The position numbers and the translations under genes were made by a program. A DNA stretch of 64,000 nucleotides from Flaviaestuariibacter sp. (GTDB taxonomy: Bacteria; Bacteroidota; Bacteroidia; Chitinophagales; Chitinophagaceae), in the NCBI GenBank assembly GCA_025963645.1, contig JAOQAI010000003.1, forward strand, positions 1-64,000, given 5' to 3'. Shown here piece by piece: positions 26,346 through 35,326 of this stretch. Every line of letters begins with the position of its first letter. Position 1 is the stretch's first letter. The notes beneath the pieces were generated by a model. The model was not told the origin of the DNA and did not search any database. It saw only the letters and a list, made by a program, of their open reading frames with translations.

Positions 26346-29300
26346 GTGATACGAATTGTAGCCATCCTCCTTTTTATATCCGCATATATAACTACGCCTG
26401 CCCAACAGGCGCGTCAGTATTCATTTAGCCATTTTACTACGGCAGATGGGCTGAGCTCCAATTTCATCAACAGTATTATTCAGGATAAGGAAGGTTATAT
26501 ATGGATAGCAACGGTCAATGGGCTGCAGCGCTACGATGGCAATAAATTTTTAACCATAAAAAAACAGCTGGGAAAAGCCGGCTCACTTCCAGCGGACAAT
26601 GTGTTGGTACTTTTCAAGGACCGGAAGGATCGGATTTGGATATCCTGCGCGACCAATGCTGTCGGAATCTTTGACACACGAAAATTAATTTTTACAGAGG
26701 CGCCCGTAGAATCGAGAAAGGAAATGCCATTTTATTCCGGCAAATATTTCTTTGAAGATCTGAATGGTGATCTGTTGCTTCATGATTATGGGACCCTTTA
26801 CAAGTATGATGAAGGAGCGAAAAGGTTTTTTCCAGCCAATGAATTAATTCCGCATCCAAAGGATTGGAAGCTTTCTAAATTTATTGTAGATGCCAGGGAA
26901 AAAAAGTATTGGATGTGTGGCGATTCCGGTATTGCCCTTTATGACCCCCACACTAAAAACCTAAGTTATCGTGGCAACAACAGGGATAGGAACCCCATCA
27001 TTGAAAGAGTAACCGAAACTAATGTCTTTGCTATTTTCATGAAAGACAATAGCTTGCTTTATGCAGCCTGGCCCCCCTTTTCTGGGCACCCGTTTCTTTA
27101 TAGAATAGATAAAGCAATAAATCTCAAGCGGGAGTTTCTGCTATCCAAAAACATTAAAGTCGGCTATCATGAGATTTCGGGTTTCTTGCAGCAAAAATCA
27201 GGGCGCACCTGGATATATGGCAAGCCGCTATTAATAGAATGGGTTGACGGCACACAGCCATTTTTACAAGTGCCAAATGAGTATCGCAACGAGCAGAGTA
27301 TAAAGTTCGACCAACTGTTTGCCGCGTATGAAGACAAGGAACTGAATGTGTGGCTGGCAACCGATAACGGCGTTTTTCTTTTTAATCCGGATGCCCAGGT
27401 TTTTACGGCCTACAATTTAGTGCGCCCCGGGACACCAGCCCAGGAAGGACCTGTGCAAGCGATGGCAGAAATGAAGGATGGATCATTTTTCGTAGGGTGC
27501 TGGGGGTTAGGCATCTATCTTTTTGATAAGCACCTCGAGCCGCTCGCCCTGCCCTCAAGCCTGGCATCTTACCAAAACAGTTCCATTTGGGATATGAATG
27601 TAAGCGGTCAAAACGGCGAACTCTGGATGTCGCTGCAGCCCGGTGGTGTGATCGTTTATAACCCTGAAACAAAAAAAAGCATTTATCATCAGCCGCTGCT
27701 TTTCAACAAAAAAACAATCCGGCAAGTAGAGGAAGATGGCGATGGAAATATGTGGCTGGGCGCACAGGATGGAAAACTTTTTAAATGGGACCGGAAGAAG
27801 AGTGGGGGAGATCCAAGGAAAGGGTATGAGTTGGTTTTACAAACAGGGCAGGTGCAAAAGCTCCATATTGATCCTAAAGGGTATTTGTGGATAGCTACTT
27901 TAGAGCAGGGTTTATTGCAGGTAGATACGCGTACCCATAAAATTGTGCGCACCATAACCAACAGGGACCGGCAAGGATATAGCCTGTTCAATAACAGTCC
28001 TACGGATATGACGCAATACGATGATACAACCATGATTGTAACGGCGGGCTGTATAAATGTTATTCATACAAATACGGGGAAAATTGATTTTTTCGGGGTC
28101 GAGCAAGGGCTGCCTTCCAACACGGCATTATCGGTACAGAAAGACAATAAAGGGATTTTATGGGTGGGCATGTTGAATGGATTGTGCCGGTTGAATTTAG
28201 TAAAAGGGATTACTACTTTCTTTAACCGACGCGATGGTATCCCGTATGATAATTTTTCAGGTGCCGGTGTGGAGAAGCTTGCTGATGGGCGTATTGTTTT
28301 TTATACTGATCATAATTTCCTGGTCTTTGATCCGAGCCATTTTTTTCAAACGGCTAAGCCTGCGAAGCCGGTCATCACAACACTTGCGCTTGGAAGCAAA
28401 TCGCTTTCTTTGGATTCATTGCGAAAGGAAGGCGCCATCGACCTCCGGTATGACAATACCTCGCTTAGTTTCGAGTTCAGCAGCCTTAGTTTTATCAAGC
28501 AAAAAAAATATCACTATTACTATAAGCTCGAAGGGGTAGATGAAGATTGGGTTTACCTCGATAATGATAGCCGCGCCATTTATAACTATCTCCCGCCAGG
28601 CAAATATTTCTTTAAAGTAAAGAGTGAGAATGCGGATGGTTTGATGAGTGAAGAAACGGTTTCATTGCCCATTATTGTAACACCCCCGGCCTGGCGAACC
28701 TGGTGGTTTTATAGCCTTGTGATACTTATTCTTGGATTTGGGCTTTTCATTATTGACCGGGAACGCTTAAAGCGCATACGATCCTTGCAACAAGTGCGGA
28801 CACAAATAGCCGGCAACCTGCACCAGGAAGTGGAAACGACCTTGGGAAATATCAATGTGCTGAGTGAAATCGCTAAGATTCGCGCCGGCACGAATGTGGA
28901 GCAGTCTAAAGACTTCATTGACCAGATCAGTAAGAAGAGCCGAAACATGATGGATGCGATGGATGACGTGCTATGGAGCATTAACCCGGAGAATGACAGC
29001 ATGGGAAAAACCGTCTTGCGGATCAAAGAATTCACAGAAGGTTTACGAACGACTAACGGTATTGATATTGATTTAATAGTGGACAAGAAAGTTCATGGTA
29101 TGCGGCTGAATATGGTATTGCGGCATGAACTGTTTTTCTTTTACAAAGAAGCGATCCGGTTCCTGATCAATAACCACTCCTGTGAGCAAATATTCGTTCA
29201 TCTCACACAAAAAGGTTCGGTATTCAAGATGGAATTCCTATCAGAATGCGGCGATGATATGGAATATTTTAAATCCAGTTTTTGTGAAGCTACAGCTGCC

Positions 29301-29381
29301 AGGGTAAGCATTATTAAAGGAGTGTTAGATATAACCACAGACCGCAAAAGCATGTCTGTGGTCCTGTCTGTTCCGGTCTAA
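26346..29381 (+). CDS. propeller sensor with degenerate histidine kinase domain
   Basis: A 1011-residue membrane protein built like one-protein sensors of Bacteroidota. It starts with GTG (no nearby ATG), then a signal peptide, two seven-blade Reg_prop propellers (~25-690; blade motifs such as GYIWIATVNGLQRYDG and GILWVGMLNGLCRLN), a Y_Y_Y domain (~715-785), one membrane helix (~790-810) and a short cytoplasmic part. The His of the kinase H-box is kept (LHQEV, His826) but the ATP-binding part (~920-1011) lacks the N-box Asn (EAIRFL instead of EALNN) and the DxGxG motif. It may be a pseudokinase that signals through the neighbouring system. It ends back to back with the LytTR regulator gene. 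Confidence 0.85.
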   Translation: MIRIVAILLFISAYITTPAQQARQYSFSHFTTADGLSSNFINSIIQDKEGYIWIATVNGLQRYDGNKFLTIKKQLGKAGSLPADNVLVLFKDRKDRIWISCATNAVGIFDTRKLIFTEAPVESRKEMPFYSGKYFFEDLNGDLLLHDYGTLYKYDEGAKRFFPANELIPHPKDWKLSKFIVDAREKKYWMCGDSGIALYDPHTKNLSYRGNNRDRNPIIERVTETNVFAIFMKDNSLLYAAWPPFSGHPFLYRIDKAINLKREFLLSKNIKVGYHEISGFLQQKSGRTWIYGKPLLIEWVDGTQPFLQVPNEYRNEQSIKFDQLFAAYEDKELNVWLATDNGVFLFNPDAQVFTAYNLVRPGTPAQEGPVQAMAEMKDGSFFVGCWGLGIYLFDKHLEPLALPSSLASYQNSSIWDMNVSGQNGELWMSLQPGGVIVYNPETKKSIYHQPLLFNKKTIRQVEEDGDGNMWLGAQDGKLFKWDRKKSGGDPRKGYELVLQTGQVQKLHIDPKGYLWIATLEQGLLQVDTRTHKIVRTITNRDRQGYSLFNNSPTDMTQYDDTTMIVTAGCINVIHTNTGKIDFFGVEQGLPSNTALSVQKDNKGILWVGMLNGLCRLNLVKGITTFFNRRDGIPYDNFSGAGVEKLADGRIVFYTDHNFLVFDPSHFFQTAKPAKPVITTLALGSKSLSLDSLRKEGAIDLRYDNTSLSFEFSSLSFIKQKKYHYYYKLEGVDEDWVYLDNDSRAIYNYLPPGKYFFKVKSENADGLMSEETVSLPIIVTPPAWRTWWFYSLVILILGFGLFIIDRERLKRIRSLQQVRTQIAGNLHQEVETTLGNINVLSEIAKIRAGTNVEQSKDFIDQISKKSRNMMDAMDDVLWSINPENDSMGKTVLRIKEFTEGLRTTNGIDIDLIVDKKVHGMRLNMVLRHELFFFYKEAIRFLINNHSCEQIFVHLTQKGSVFKMEFLSECGDDMEYFKSSFCEATAARVSIIKGVLDITTDRKSMSVVLSVPV

Positions 29382-30161
29382 TTATTTTCCGAGCCAGGTT
29401 TTGAATTCTGTTACTTTTTCGCGGCTCACGATCGCTTCTTTATCGGTATCTGGTTTTAGATCAAGTAATAAACGATTGCCAAAATAATCATGAATTTGGG
29501 CTACGCTGTTTACCGAGATATAGAACGAACGGCTGATGCGGAAAAAATTGTCGGGATTAAGCATTTCGTTCAGTTCGTCCATGGTATAATCCACCACGAA
29601 CTTACGGTTGTCGAATGATTTGAAAAAGTTCAGGCGGCCATCACTGAAAAAATAAGCAATGTCATCTACCTCGATGGATACTAATTTTTGCCCCAGCTTT
29701 ACCAGGAAACGCTTGCGGTATTCTTTGGCTTGAATCTTTTGCTGAAGCTCTTTCACCAAATCTTCCAGGCTTACTTTCGGTCCGGTTTCTTCTTTCTGGT
29801 AAGTGGCCTTAAGCTGGCGGTATTTATCCAATGCTGCTTGCAGGTCTTCTTTCTGCACAGGCTTCAGCAAATAATCAACACTATTTACTTTAAATGCCTT
29901 TAACGCGTATTCATCATAAGAAGTAATAAAGATGACCGGGCTTTTTACCTGGGTGTGGTTGAATATCTCAAAGCTTTGCCCATCTGCCAGTTCAATGTCC
30001 ATGAGTATAAGATCCGGGGCATCGTTGTTTTCCAGCCACGATACAGTGCTTTTAATACTATCCGCTTCACCTACCACCACGGCTTCTTCAGCCACGGCGG
30101 ATAAGGTTTTTTTTAATTTTTTTACTGCCAGATCTTCGTCTTCAACAATTAGAATATTCAT
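29382..30161 (-). CDS. LytTR-family response regulator
   Basis: A 259-residue transcription factor. The receiver domain (1-125) has the acidic pair in VEDED, the phospho-acceptor Asp55 (LILMDIEL), the Thr/Ser of ITSYDEYA and Lys of LLKPV. A LytTR DNA-binding domain fills ~150-255 (FRISRSFYISVNSV motif). It is transcribed behind two LytS-type kinase genes on the same strand, with nine bases to the nearest one, so these three form a two-component system. Its stop codon abuts the stop codon of the convergent propeller sensor. Confidence 0.93.
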   Translation of the reverse strand: MNILIVEDEDLAVKKLKKTLSAVAEEAVVVGEADSIKSTVSWLENNDAPDLILMDIELADGQSFEIFNHTQVKSPVIFITSYDEYALKAFKVNSVDYLLKPVQKEDLQAALDKYRQLKATYQKEETGPKVSLEDLVKELQQKIQAKEYRKRFLVKLGQKLVSIEVDDIAYFFSDGRLNFFKSFDNRKFVVDYTMDELNEMLNPDNFFRISRSFYISVNSVAQIHDYFGNRLLLDLKPDTDKEAIVSREKVTEFKTWLGK

Positions 30162-30170
30162 ATAGCTGTT

Positions 30171-31256
30171 TTAATTGGTTGCGGTAGTTGTTTGGTTTAT
30201 AAAATTTTTATCAACGGCCTTGCTCCAGATCAGCGGCAGTACCACGCAAAAGTTCTTTTCATCTTCCAAAATATGAAAACCGCCTTGACCTATGAGCTCA
30301 TATTTCTGCTTGATATTGGTCAATCCGATCTTGCTGGAAAAACGGTTGATAGTGCGGCGCTGCAGGTTGTTGTTTACAACCAGTTTATTCCCGGCTGTAG
30401 TAAAAATATCAATGACCAGGGGCTTGCTTTTGGAAAGCACGTTGTGTTTGACCGCATTTTCTATTAACAGTTGAAGGGTGAGGGTAGGCACGAGGTATTG
30501 CTCGTATTTGGAATCTATCTCCACCCTAACCTGCACGGCGCTGCCATGCCTGGTTTGAAGGAGTTTGTAGTATGATTTGATGAAGCGTATCTCCGTTTCG
30601 AGTGTGCTCAAGCCATCTTCATTGTTTCGAAGCAGGTAACGATACACTTTGCTTAGCTCGTTTAAAAAGACTTCCGCCTGCTTGCGATCTTCTGAGATCA
30701 GCGACGACAAAGTATTGAAACAATTAAAAAGAAAATGAGGGTTTACCTGGCTTTTAAGCGTGTCAAATTCTTGTTGCAGGGTTAATTGCGAGAGCTTCTC
30801 TTTTTCTGCCTTTCGATCTTTTAATTGCTTGAACGTATAGTCTGCTTCCCACAAGGTTGTTGCCACCATCGTTAGCGCAATAGCCAGCAGCAAGGATGCC
30901 TGCAGCTGTTCCGGCTCCAGCACATAGCCTAAGAAATGAGTGACATCGTAAACAAGAAAGAGGGTAGTGAATGTTAAGCACGTGAGAAACAAATGTGCCA
31001 CTGCCAAGATGCTCAACCGCAGCCGCGTTTGCCGGATGAGCGGTAGTTTGTAGCGTAGCCAATGCATGACGGCAATGTGCAGGTACCATGAAATAAATCC
31101 TTGCAGGAAAACCAGGGGAACTGAGTAGATCCAAACATCCACATCGGTAAACATCCTTCCTTTGAACAGCAAATTGTTCAGGAGAATGCTAAGAAAAGGC
31201 ATCATTAAAAAAAAAGAAAGCCACTCTACTTTACTTGGTCTCGCCCAACTTTTCAT
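30171..31256 (-). CDS. LytS-type sensor histidine kinase (second of pair)
   Basis: A 361-residue inner-membrane kinase with four predicted helices in residues ~12-135, a coiled coil (~140-170) and a His_kinase-type core: phospho-acceptor His174 in NPHFLFN, the N-box LLIENAVKHN (~265) and the G2-like IGLTNIKQKY (~325). The set is intact by the standard of Bacteroidota LytS kinases. It overlaps the upstream kinase gene by four bases (ATGA) and precedes the LytTR regulator by nine. Signal unknown; the membrane part has no large external domain. Confidence 0.92.
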   Translation of the reverse strand: MKSWARPSKVEWLSFFLMMPFLSILLNNLLFKGRMFTDVDVWIYSVPLVFLQGFISWYLHIAVMHWLRYKLPLIRQTRLRLSILAVAHLFLTCLTFTTLFLVYDVTHFLGYVLEPEQLQASLLLAIALTMVATTLWEADYTFKQLKDRKAEKEKLSQLTLQQEFDTLKSQVNPHFLFNCFNTLSSLISEDRKQAEVFLNELSKVYRYLLRNNEDGLSTLETEIRFIKSYYKLLQTRHGSAVQVRVEIDSKYEQYLVPTLTLQLLIENAVKHNVLSKSKPLVIDIFTTAGNKLVVNNNLQRRTINRFSSKIGLTNIKQKYELIGQGGFHILEDEKNFCVVLPLIWSKAVDKNFINQTTTATN

Positions 31257-32320
31257 AAGCTTACCACCTCCTCTTTCTTTATCAGGGGTAAGTAAATGAT
31301 TCGCTCCGTTTCGCTGGTTTCAATGGTAAGTCCCTTTAGTGAAAGCAGCCGGTACTTGTTACTGATATTTTCTAAACCCGCATCTTTTCCGGCGCTTGTG
31401 TTAAGCTTGGTTAAAATGGAGTTAGTAACCGTTAAGCTACGTGCCGATGATTTTATCTCTATTTGAAGTGGTTCTTTCTTGCTGATGGCGTTTTGCGTAA
31501 TAATATTCTCTATTAGCATCTGTAGCGTCAGCGGTGGAAGCATATATTCTTTCGCAGTGCTGCCAACAGTGGTTTTTACATGAAAGGCATCGCCGTAGCG
31601 GGCTTTTAGCAGATAGGTGTAGGAGTTAATAAAGTTCAATTCGGTTTCTAAGGGAACAAGATATTCTTCATTATTGCGCAACAGGTAGCGGTACACTTTG
31701 CTCATTTCATTTAAGAAGGTTTCTGCTTCATCGGTATCTTCCTGAATGAGGCTGGAAAGCGAATTAAGACTATTGAATAAAAAGTGGGGGTTCATTTGGC
31801 TTTTTAACCCCAGCACCTGGCTTTTCATGTATTCCTTTTGCAGCTTTTCGGTTTGTTGCGATGCCATGCGGTACTGCTCAAACCGAGAAACACCTTCCAT
31901 CAGGAAGGTCAGGAAAACATTGATGACGATCATGCAAGCCAACCCCTTTCCAAAGGCGGAATCATTGAACCGGTATTCAAAAAAAGTAAAAAAATCATAC
32001 AACCGAAAGAGGATTGATATGGTCAGAAAAGAAAGGAAGGCATATAAAGCTATGGAGGCGCCAAGCCGTACGATATTTTGTTCTTCCGCAGGTAGCCGGT
32101 TGCGCAGCACTACTGCAATACTGCTGCAGAAGGTAAAAAAACCGGCTAAAAAAACAAACGTAATGATGCTTGCTGTGATCAATATTTTAGGTTCAGAAAA
32201 ATAACGGCCGTTGAATATAAAAAGGTTCAGAATGACAGTAAGCGGTAGCATACTGACAAGCAAGATGACAGCATCTTGTTCCGTAAAACGAAGGATATGT
32301 CTTGATTTTAAAAAAGGCAT
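31253..32320 (-). CDS. LytS-type sensor histidine kinase (first of pair)
   Basis: A 355-residue paralogue of the next kinase, with four predicted membrane helices (~17-140), a coiled coil and the kinase core: His179 in NPHFLFN and the FLNEMSKVYRYLLRNNEE block, almost identical in the paralogue. The N-box reads LLIENIITQN instead of LLIENAVKHN, losing the usual Lys-His, so ATP binding may be weaker. It begins the kinase-kinase-regulator operon. The 275 bases upstream hold no gene. Confidence 0.9.
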   Translation of the reverse strand: MPFLKSRHILRFTEQDAVILLVSMLPLTVILNLFIFNGRYFSEPKILITASIITFVFLAGFFTFCSSIAVVLRNRLPAEEQNIVRLGASIALYAFLSFLTISILFRLYDFFTFFEYRFNDSAFGKGLACMIVINVFLTFLMEGVSRFEQYRMASQQTEKLQKEYMKSQVLGLKSQMNPHFLFNSLNSLSSLIQEDTDEAETFLNEMSKVYRYLLRNNEEYLVPLETELNFINSYTYLLKARYGDAFHVKTTVGSTAKEYMLPPLTLQMLIENIITQNAISKKEPLQIEIKSSARSLTVTNSILTKLNTSAGKDAGLENISNKYRLLSLKGLTIETSETERIIYLPLIKKEEVVSL

Positions 32321-32537
32321 AGATTAAGTACAAGATATTTCGTTTTCACATAGGATTTCCGCACCCATTTCTAGGTTGTAAAGAGGGGTGAATGAATTGG
32401 GCAAACGATGGTTTCAAATGGCTTTAAAGGGGAGTTAGGCGTAATTAATCTTACGGCTGAGCTTAAGGCGTTGATAAAATGTGCGTAAACGAAGCATACA
32501 TATCCCCCAACGATAGATAATTGTGGTTTATCTATTT

Positions 32538-32569
32538 TATCTTTGCCTTCGATAAGTTGCATGCAACTT
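32538..32569 (+). promoter_or_regulatory. promoter element and 16-base palindrome before an 83-codon gene
   Basis: TATCTTTG (32538-32545) is a TAnnTTTG element. A perfect palindrome AAGTTGCATGCAACTT occupies 32554-32569, at or just after the expected transcription start, 26 bases before the ATG at 32596. The place suits an operator or an mRNA structure. Confidence 0.45.
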
Positions 32570-32595
32570 TGTTCTTCTAAAAAGGTCATAGTATT

Positions 32596-32847
32596 ATGAA
32601 AGACCATCAATTTTTATCCATGGAAGACGAGGCACAAAAAAGTGCTATCTGGGAAAGTGGTGTCTTTCTCATGGAACGCCTCCAGGGCTTTCATAAGATC
32701 AAGCTTTATCAACTTGAAGATTCGTCATATATCGAAGTTACTTCTCATACACACTTTAATGTGGTCCTGCGTGTCAGCCGCTTTACCGACACACATTACT
32801 TAGAGCCTTATCTGCATACAATTGATGTAAAGGATTTGGTGAGTTAA
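32596..32847 (+). CDS. small conserved-looking hypothetical protein, 83 residues
   Basis: An 83-residue soluble protein with no signal peptide or membrane segment. It starts MKDHQFLSMEDEAQ and shows a helix followed by beta-strand-like repeats (KIKLYQLEDSSYIEVTSH, NVVLRVSRFTDTHYLEPYL). The composition is that of a real folded protein, and a promoter element with a palindrome lies before it. No family recognised. The next gene begins 98 bases later with its own promoter. Confidence 0.7.
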   Translation: MKDHQFLSMEDEAQKSAIWESGVFLMERLQGFHKIKLYQLEDSSYIEVTSHTHFNVVLRVSRFTDTHYLEPYLHTIDVKDLVS

Positions 32848-32933
32848 TGCCTTCCTTATTTTTCTGCCCTGTCTAATTGATATATGCCATTCAGCATTTT
32901 GGATTAGATAAAACGTATAATTCATTATCGTCC

Positions 32934-32941
32934 TACTTTTG
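32934..32941 (+). promoter_or_regulatory. -7 element placed for a leaderless aminotransferase mRNA
   Basis: TACTTTTG matches TAnnTTTG and ends four bases before the ATG at 32946, so transcription should start at or within a base or two of the start codon. Confidence 0.55.
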
Positions 32942-32945
32942 TGGC

Positions 32946-34175
32946 ATGTTGCAAATCTCAACCCGCGCCGGGGCCATGCCAGCGTCCCCTATTCGCAAAT
33001 TAGTTCCGTATGCTGAAGCTGCTAAACGCAAAGGCATTCATGTTTATCATTTAAATATTGGCCAACCGGATGTGGAAACGCCTCCTGCCATTTTGGATGC
33101 GGTTCGTAATGCAGATATCAGGGTGTTAGAATATAGTCATAGCGCCGGTAACGAGAGCTATCGCCGCAAATTGGTAGAGTATTATAAAAAAGTTGGTATT
33201 GATGTTGATCACAATGAGATCATCATTACAACAGGCGGTTCCGAAGCCATTATGTTTGGCTTTTTTACCTGCTTAAACCCCGGTGACGAAGTCATTATTC
33301 CGGAACCTTTCTATGCAAATTATAATGGGTTTGCTGTAGCAGCTGGGGTGGGAGTGGTGCCGATCACGTCTCACATTGAAAATGGATTTGCCTTGCCCCC
33401 TATTGCGGATTTTGAAAAGGTGATCACGCCGAAAACGAAAGCGATCATTATCTGCAATCCTAATAATCCAACCGGCTACTTATACAGCCGCGAAGAAATG
33501 GAGGCCCTGAAAACCATTTGCCTCGAGCACAATCTCTTCCTATTTTCGGATGAAGCTTACCGTGAGTTCTGCTATGATGGCGCTTATGTAAGTGCACTTC
33601 ATTTGGATGGCATGGATCAGCATGTGGTATTAATGGATACGGTTAGTAAACGCTATAGTGCCTGCGGAGCCCGCTTAGGAGCTTTTGTTACAAAAAACAA
33701 AGATGTATATGGCGCTGCCATGAAGTTCGCGCAAGCTCGGTTAAGCCCTCCGGGTTTGGCACAGATCCTTGGCGAAGCCGCGGTAGATCTTCCGGATTCT
33801 TATTTTGATGAGCCAAAAGCGGAATACCAAAGCCGCCGCGATCTTTTGGTCAGCCGCTTAAATGCTATGGAAGGTGTTTTTTGCCCAAACCCCGGCGGCG
33901 CTTTTTATGCCATTGCCCGGTTGCCTATTGACAATGCCGATACTTTTTGCCAGTGGCTCCTTGAATCTTTCTCTCATAACAATAAAACATTAATGTTAGC
34001 ACCGGCTACGGGGTTTTATGGCACAGTAGGTTTAGGCAAAAATGAAGTGCGCCTGGCTTATGTATTGAACAAGCAGGATCTATCCGCAGCGATGGACTGC
34101 CTGGAAGCTGCCCTAAAGGTTTATCCCGGGCATATCCCTCTTTCTTCCACAACTGAACATGCTGTTACTTTTTAA
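32946..34175 (+). CDS. PLP-dependent aminotransferase, class I/II
   Basis: A 409-residue fold-type I aminotransferase of the aspartate/alanine-aminotransferase group, transferring amino groups between an amino acid and a 2-oxo acid. Motifs: the LNIGQPDVETP substrate region (~35-45), NPNNPTGY (~175), SDEAYREF (~205), the PLP Lys235 in VSKRYS and the CGARLG phosphate-binding region. The start at 32946 is favoured by a promoter that would put the transcription start right there; an in-frame ATG at 32877 would lie upstream of that promoter. Substrate cannot be named. A terminator follows. Confidence 0.92.
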   Translation: MLQISTRAGAMPASPIRKLVPYAEAAKRKGIHVYHLNIGQPDVETPPAILDAVRNADIRVLEYSHSAGNESYRRKLVEYYKKVGIDVDHNEIIITTGGSEAIMFGFFTCLNPGDEVIIPEPFYANYNGFAVAAGVGVVPITSHIENGFALPPIADFEKVITPKTKAIIICNPNNPTGYLYSREEMEALKTICLEHNLFLFSDEAYREFCYDGAYVSALHLDGMDQHVVLMDTVSKRYSACGARLGAFVTKNKDVYGAAMKFAQARLSPPGLAQILGEAAVDLPDSYFDEPKAEYQSRRDLLVSRLNAMEGVFCPNPGGAFYAIARLPIDNADTFCQWLLESFSHNNKTLMLAPATGFYGTVGLGKNEVRLAYVLNKQDLSAAMDCLEAALKVYPGHIPLSSTTEHAVTF

Positions 34176-34194
34176 AAAGTAATCTTATCATTTA

Positions 34195-34223
34195 AAAACC
34201 CTGCTTTCCAAAGGCAGGGTTTT
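34195..34223 (+). terminator. terminator after the aminotransferase gene
   Basis: A ten-base stem, AAAACCCTGC (34195-34204) with GCAGGGTTTT (34214-34223), followed by a short T-rich stretch, 20 bases after the stop. Confidence 0.8.
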
Positions 34224-34282
34224 CATTTGAGGTGTTATTGGCAGGGCATAGTTATTGCAAAAATGCTTTCAAAAATAATCTT

Positions 34283-35104
34283 ATGGCAAATAACGAACAG
34301 TATGGTAGTTGGCATGCCGACAGTGAATTGCAACCTAACGAAGGTCGTAGCGGCGTCGTGAACGTTGGTCAGAATGAACGCATCATCAGTACAGCCCTTG
34401 GTGCTTTCCTGCTTTCATCAGGACTCAACAATTTATTAAGTCACCCGGTAAACTCGCTCATTAAAACGGCTATTGGCGGAATGCTTTTATACAGAGGCGC
34501 TTCCGGACATTGCCCGGTCTATAGCAGCATGGGTAAAACCAAAGACGTGTCTCACACATCAGCGGTGAATATTCGTACTAACATGATCGTAAATAAGCCA
34601 AAGGATGAGGTGTATGCTTTTTGGCGCAAGCTGGAAAACTTGCCGTTATTTATGAAACACCTGGCAGCCGTTACCGAGATTGATGCGAAGCATTCGCATT
34701 GGGAAGCCATCATTCCGGGGAACATTGGAAAAATTAAGTGGAATGCAGAGATCGTAAAAGAAGAAGAAGGCGAAATGATCGGCTGGCAGTCCATTGCTAA
34801 CTCCATGATCAACAATGCCGGTAAAGTAGTATTCAGCGAAGCGTTGGGTGGGCAAGGCACTGAGTTGGAAGTAGTGATCAGCTATCATCCACCTGCCGGT
34901 GAATTAGGCGCTGGTATAGCAAAGGCATTGAACCCTGTTTTTGAGCGCATCATTCGACAGGACGTAATGAATTTCAAAGAATATATTGAAACAAAGCATA
35001 CATCGGCACCAAGCCACAACAATGGCGCTGCTAGTGCCGGGGCACCTGCTATGACCACGGAAGGCTCTGGCGAAGGGTGGCAGAATAGCGGGAATAATAA
35101 TTAA
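34283..35104 (+). CDS. SRPBCC-family protein with a DUF2892-like membrane part
   Basis: A 273-residue protein with two parts. Residues ~20-90 hold a DUF2892-like pair of membrane helices (GVVNVGQNERIISTALGAF, then TAIGGMLLYRG) with a GHCPVY motif; residues ~100-235 are an SRPBCC ligand-binding fold of the cyclase/dehydrase type (PKDEVYAFWRKLENLPLFM motif). The C-terminus is low complexity (Ala, Gly, Ser, Asn). The start at 34283 is favoured because the sequence before the in-frame ATG at 34232 looks like an untranslated leader after a terminator. Proteins of this plan are often stress-linked; the ligand is unknown. Confidence 0.83.
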   Translation: MANNEQYGSWHADSELQPNEGRSGVVNVGQNERIISTALGAFLLSSGLNNLLSHPVNSLIKTAIGGMLLYRGASGHCPVYSSMGKTKDVSHTSAVNIRTNMIVNKPKDEVYAFWRKLENLPLFMKHLAAVTEIDAKHSHWEAIIPGNIGKIKWNAEIVKEEEGEMIGWQSIANSMINNAGKVVFSEALGGQGTELEVVISYHPPAGELGAGIAKALNPVFERIIRQDVMNFKEYIETKHTSAPSHNNGAASAGAPAMTTEGSGEGWQNSGNNN

Positions 35105-35120
35105 TCGCCTTATAAAAATA

Positions 35121-35154
35121 AAAAAGTGGTTTAAGGAAGCTTAAACCACTTTTT
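35121..35154 (+). terminator. terminator after the SRPBCC gene
   Basis: A perfect 15-base stem (35121-35135 with 35140-35154) with a four-base loop and a T run. Confidence 0.9.
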
Positions 35155-35223
35155 TTATTCTCTTTTGTTGAAACGTAATTTGTTAAACGCTAAAAATGAT
35201 TTCTCCATAAAACCCTGAAACCT

Positions 35224-35231
35224 TATTTTTG
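35224..35231 (+). promoter_or_regulatory. -7 element of the tRNA gene
   Basis: TATTTTTG, a full TAnnTTTG match, ends ten bases before the tRNA 5' end. No TTTG is seen at the right distance upstream. Confidence 0.55.
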
Positions 35232-35241
35232 CACCCCTCTT

Positions 35242-35315
35242 GCCGAGGTAGCTCAGCTGGTTAGAGCATCGGATTCATAACCCGAAGGTCGGCAGTTCAA
35301 GTCTGCTCCTCGGTA
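35242..35315 (+). tRNA. tRNA-Met (anticodon CAT)
   Basis: A complete cloverleaf can be folded: acceptor arm 35242-35248 with 35308-35314, discriminator A35315, D arm from 35251, anticodon CAT at 35276-35278 in a seven-base loop, T arm 35291-35307 with the TTCAAGT loop. No CCA is encoded. There is an A-C mismatch at the top of the anticodon stem and a G-T pair at the end of the acceptor. CAT could also be the tRNA-Ile that carries lysidine; I favour elongator Met but cannot exclude this. Confidence 0.88.
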
Positions 35316-35326
35316 CTTTGTACTCA

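Noticed and set aside
26097-26405. Minus-strand frames in the gap before the propeller sensor
   Set aside because: Overlap the GTG start and promoter of the sensor gene; residues are not protein-like.
32371-32610. Minus-strand 79-codon frame upstream of the 83-codon gene
   Set aside because: Runs through the promoter and palindrome of that gene; no homologous look.
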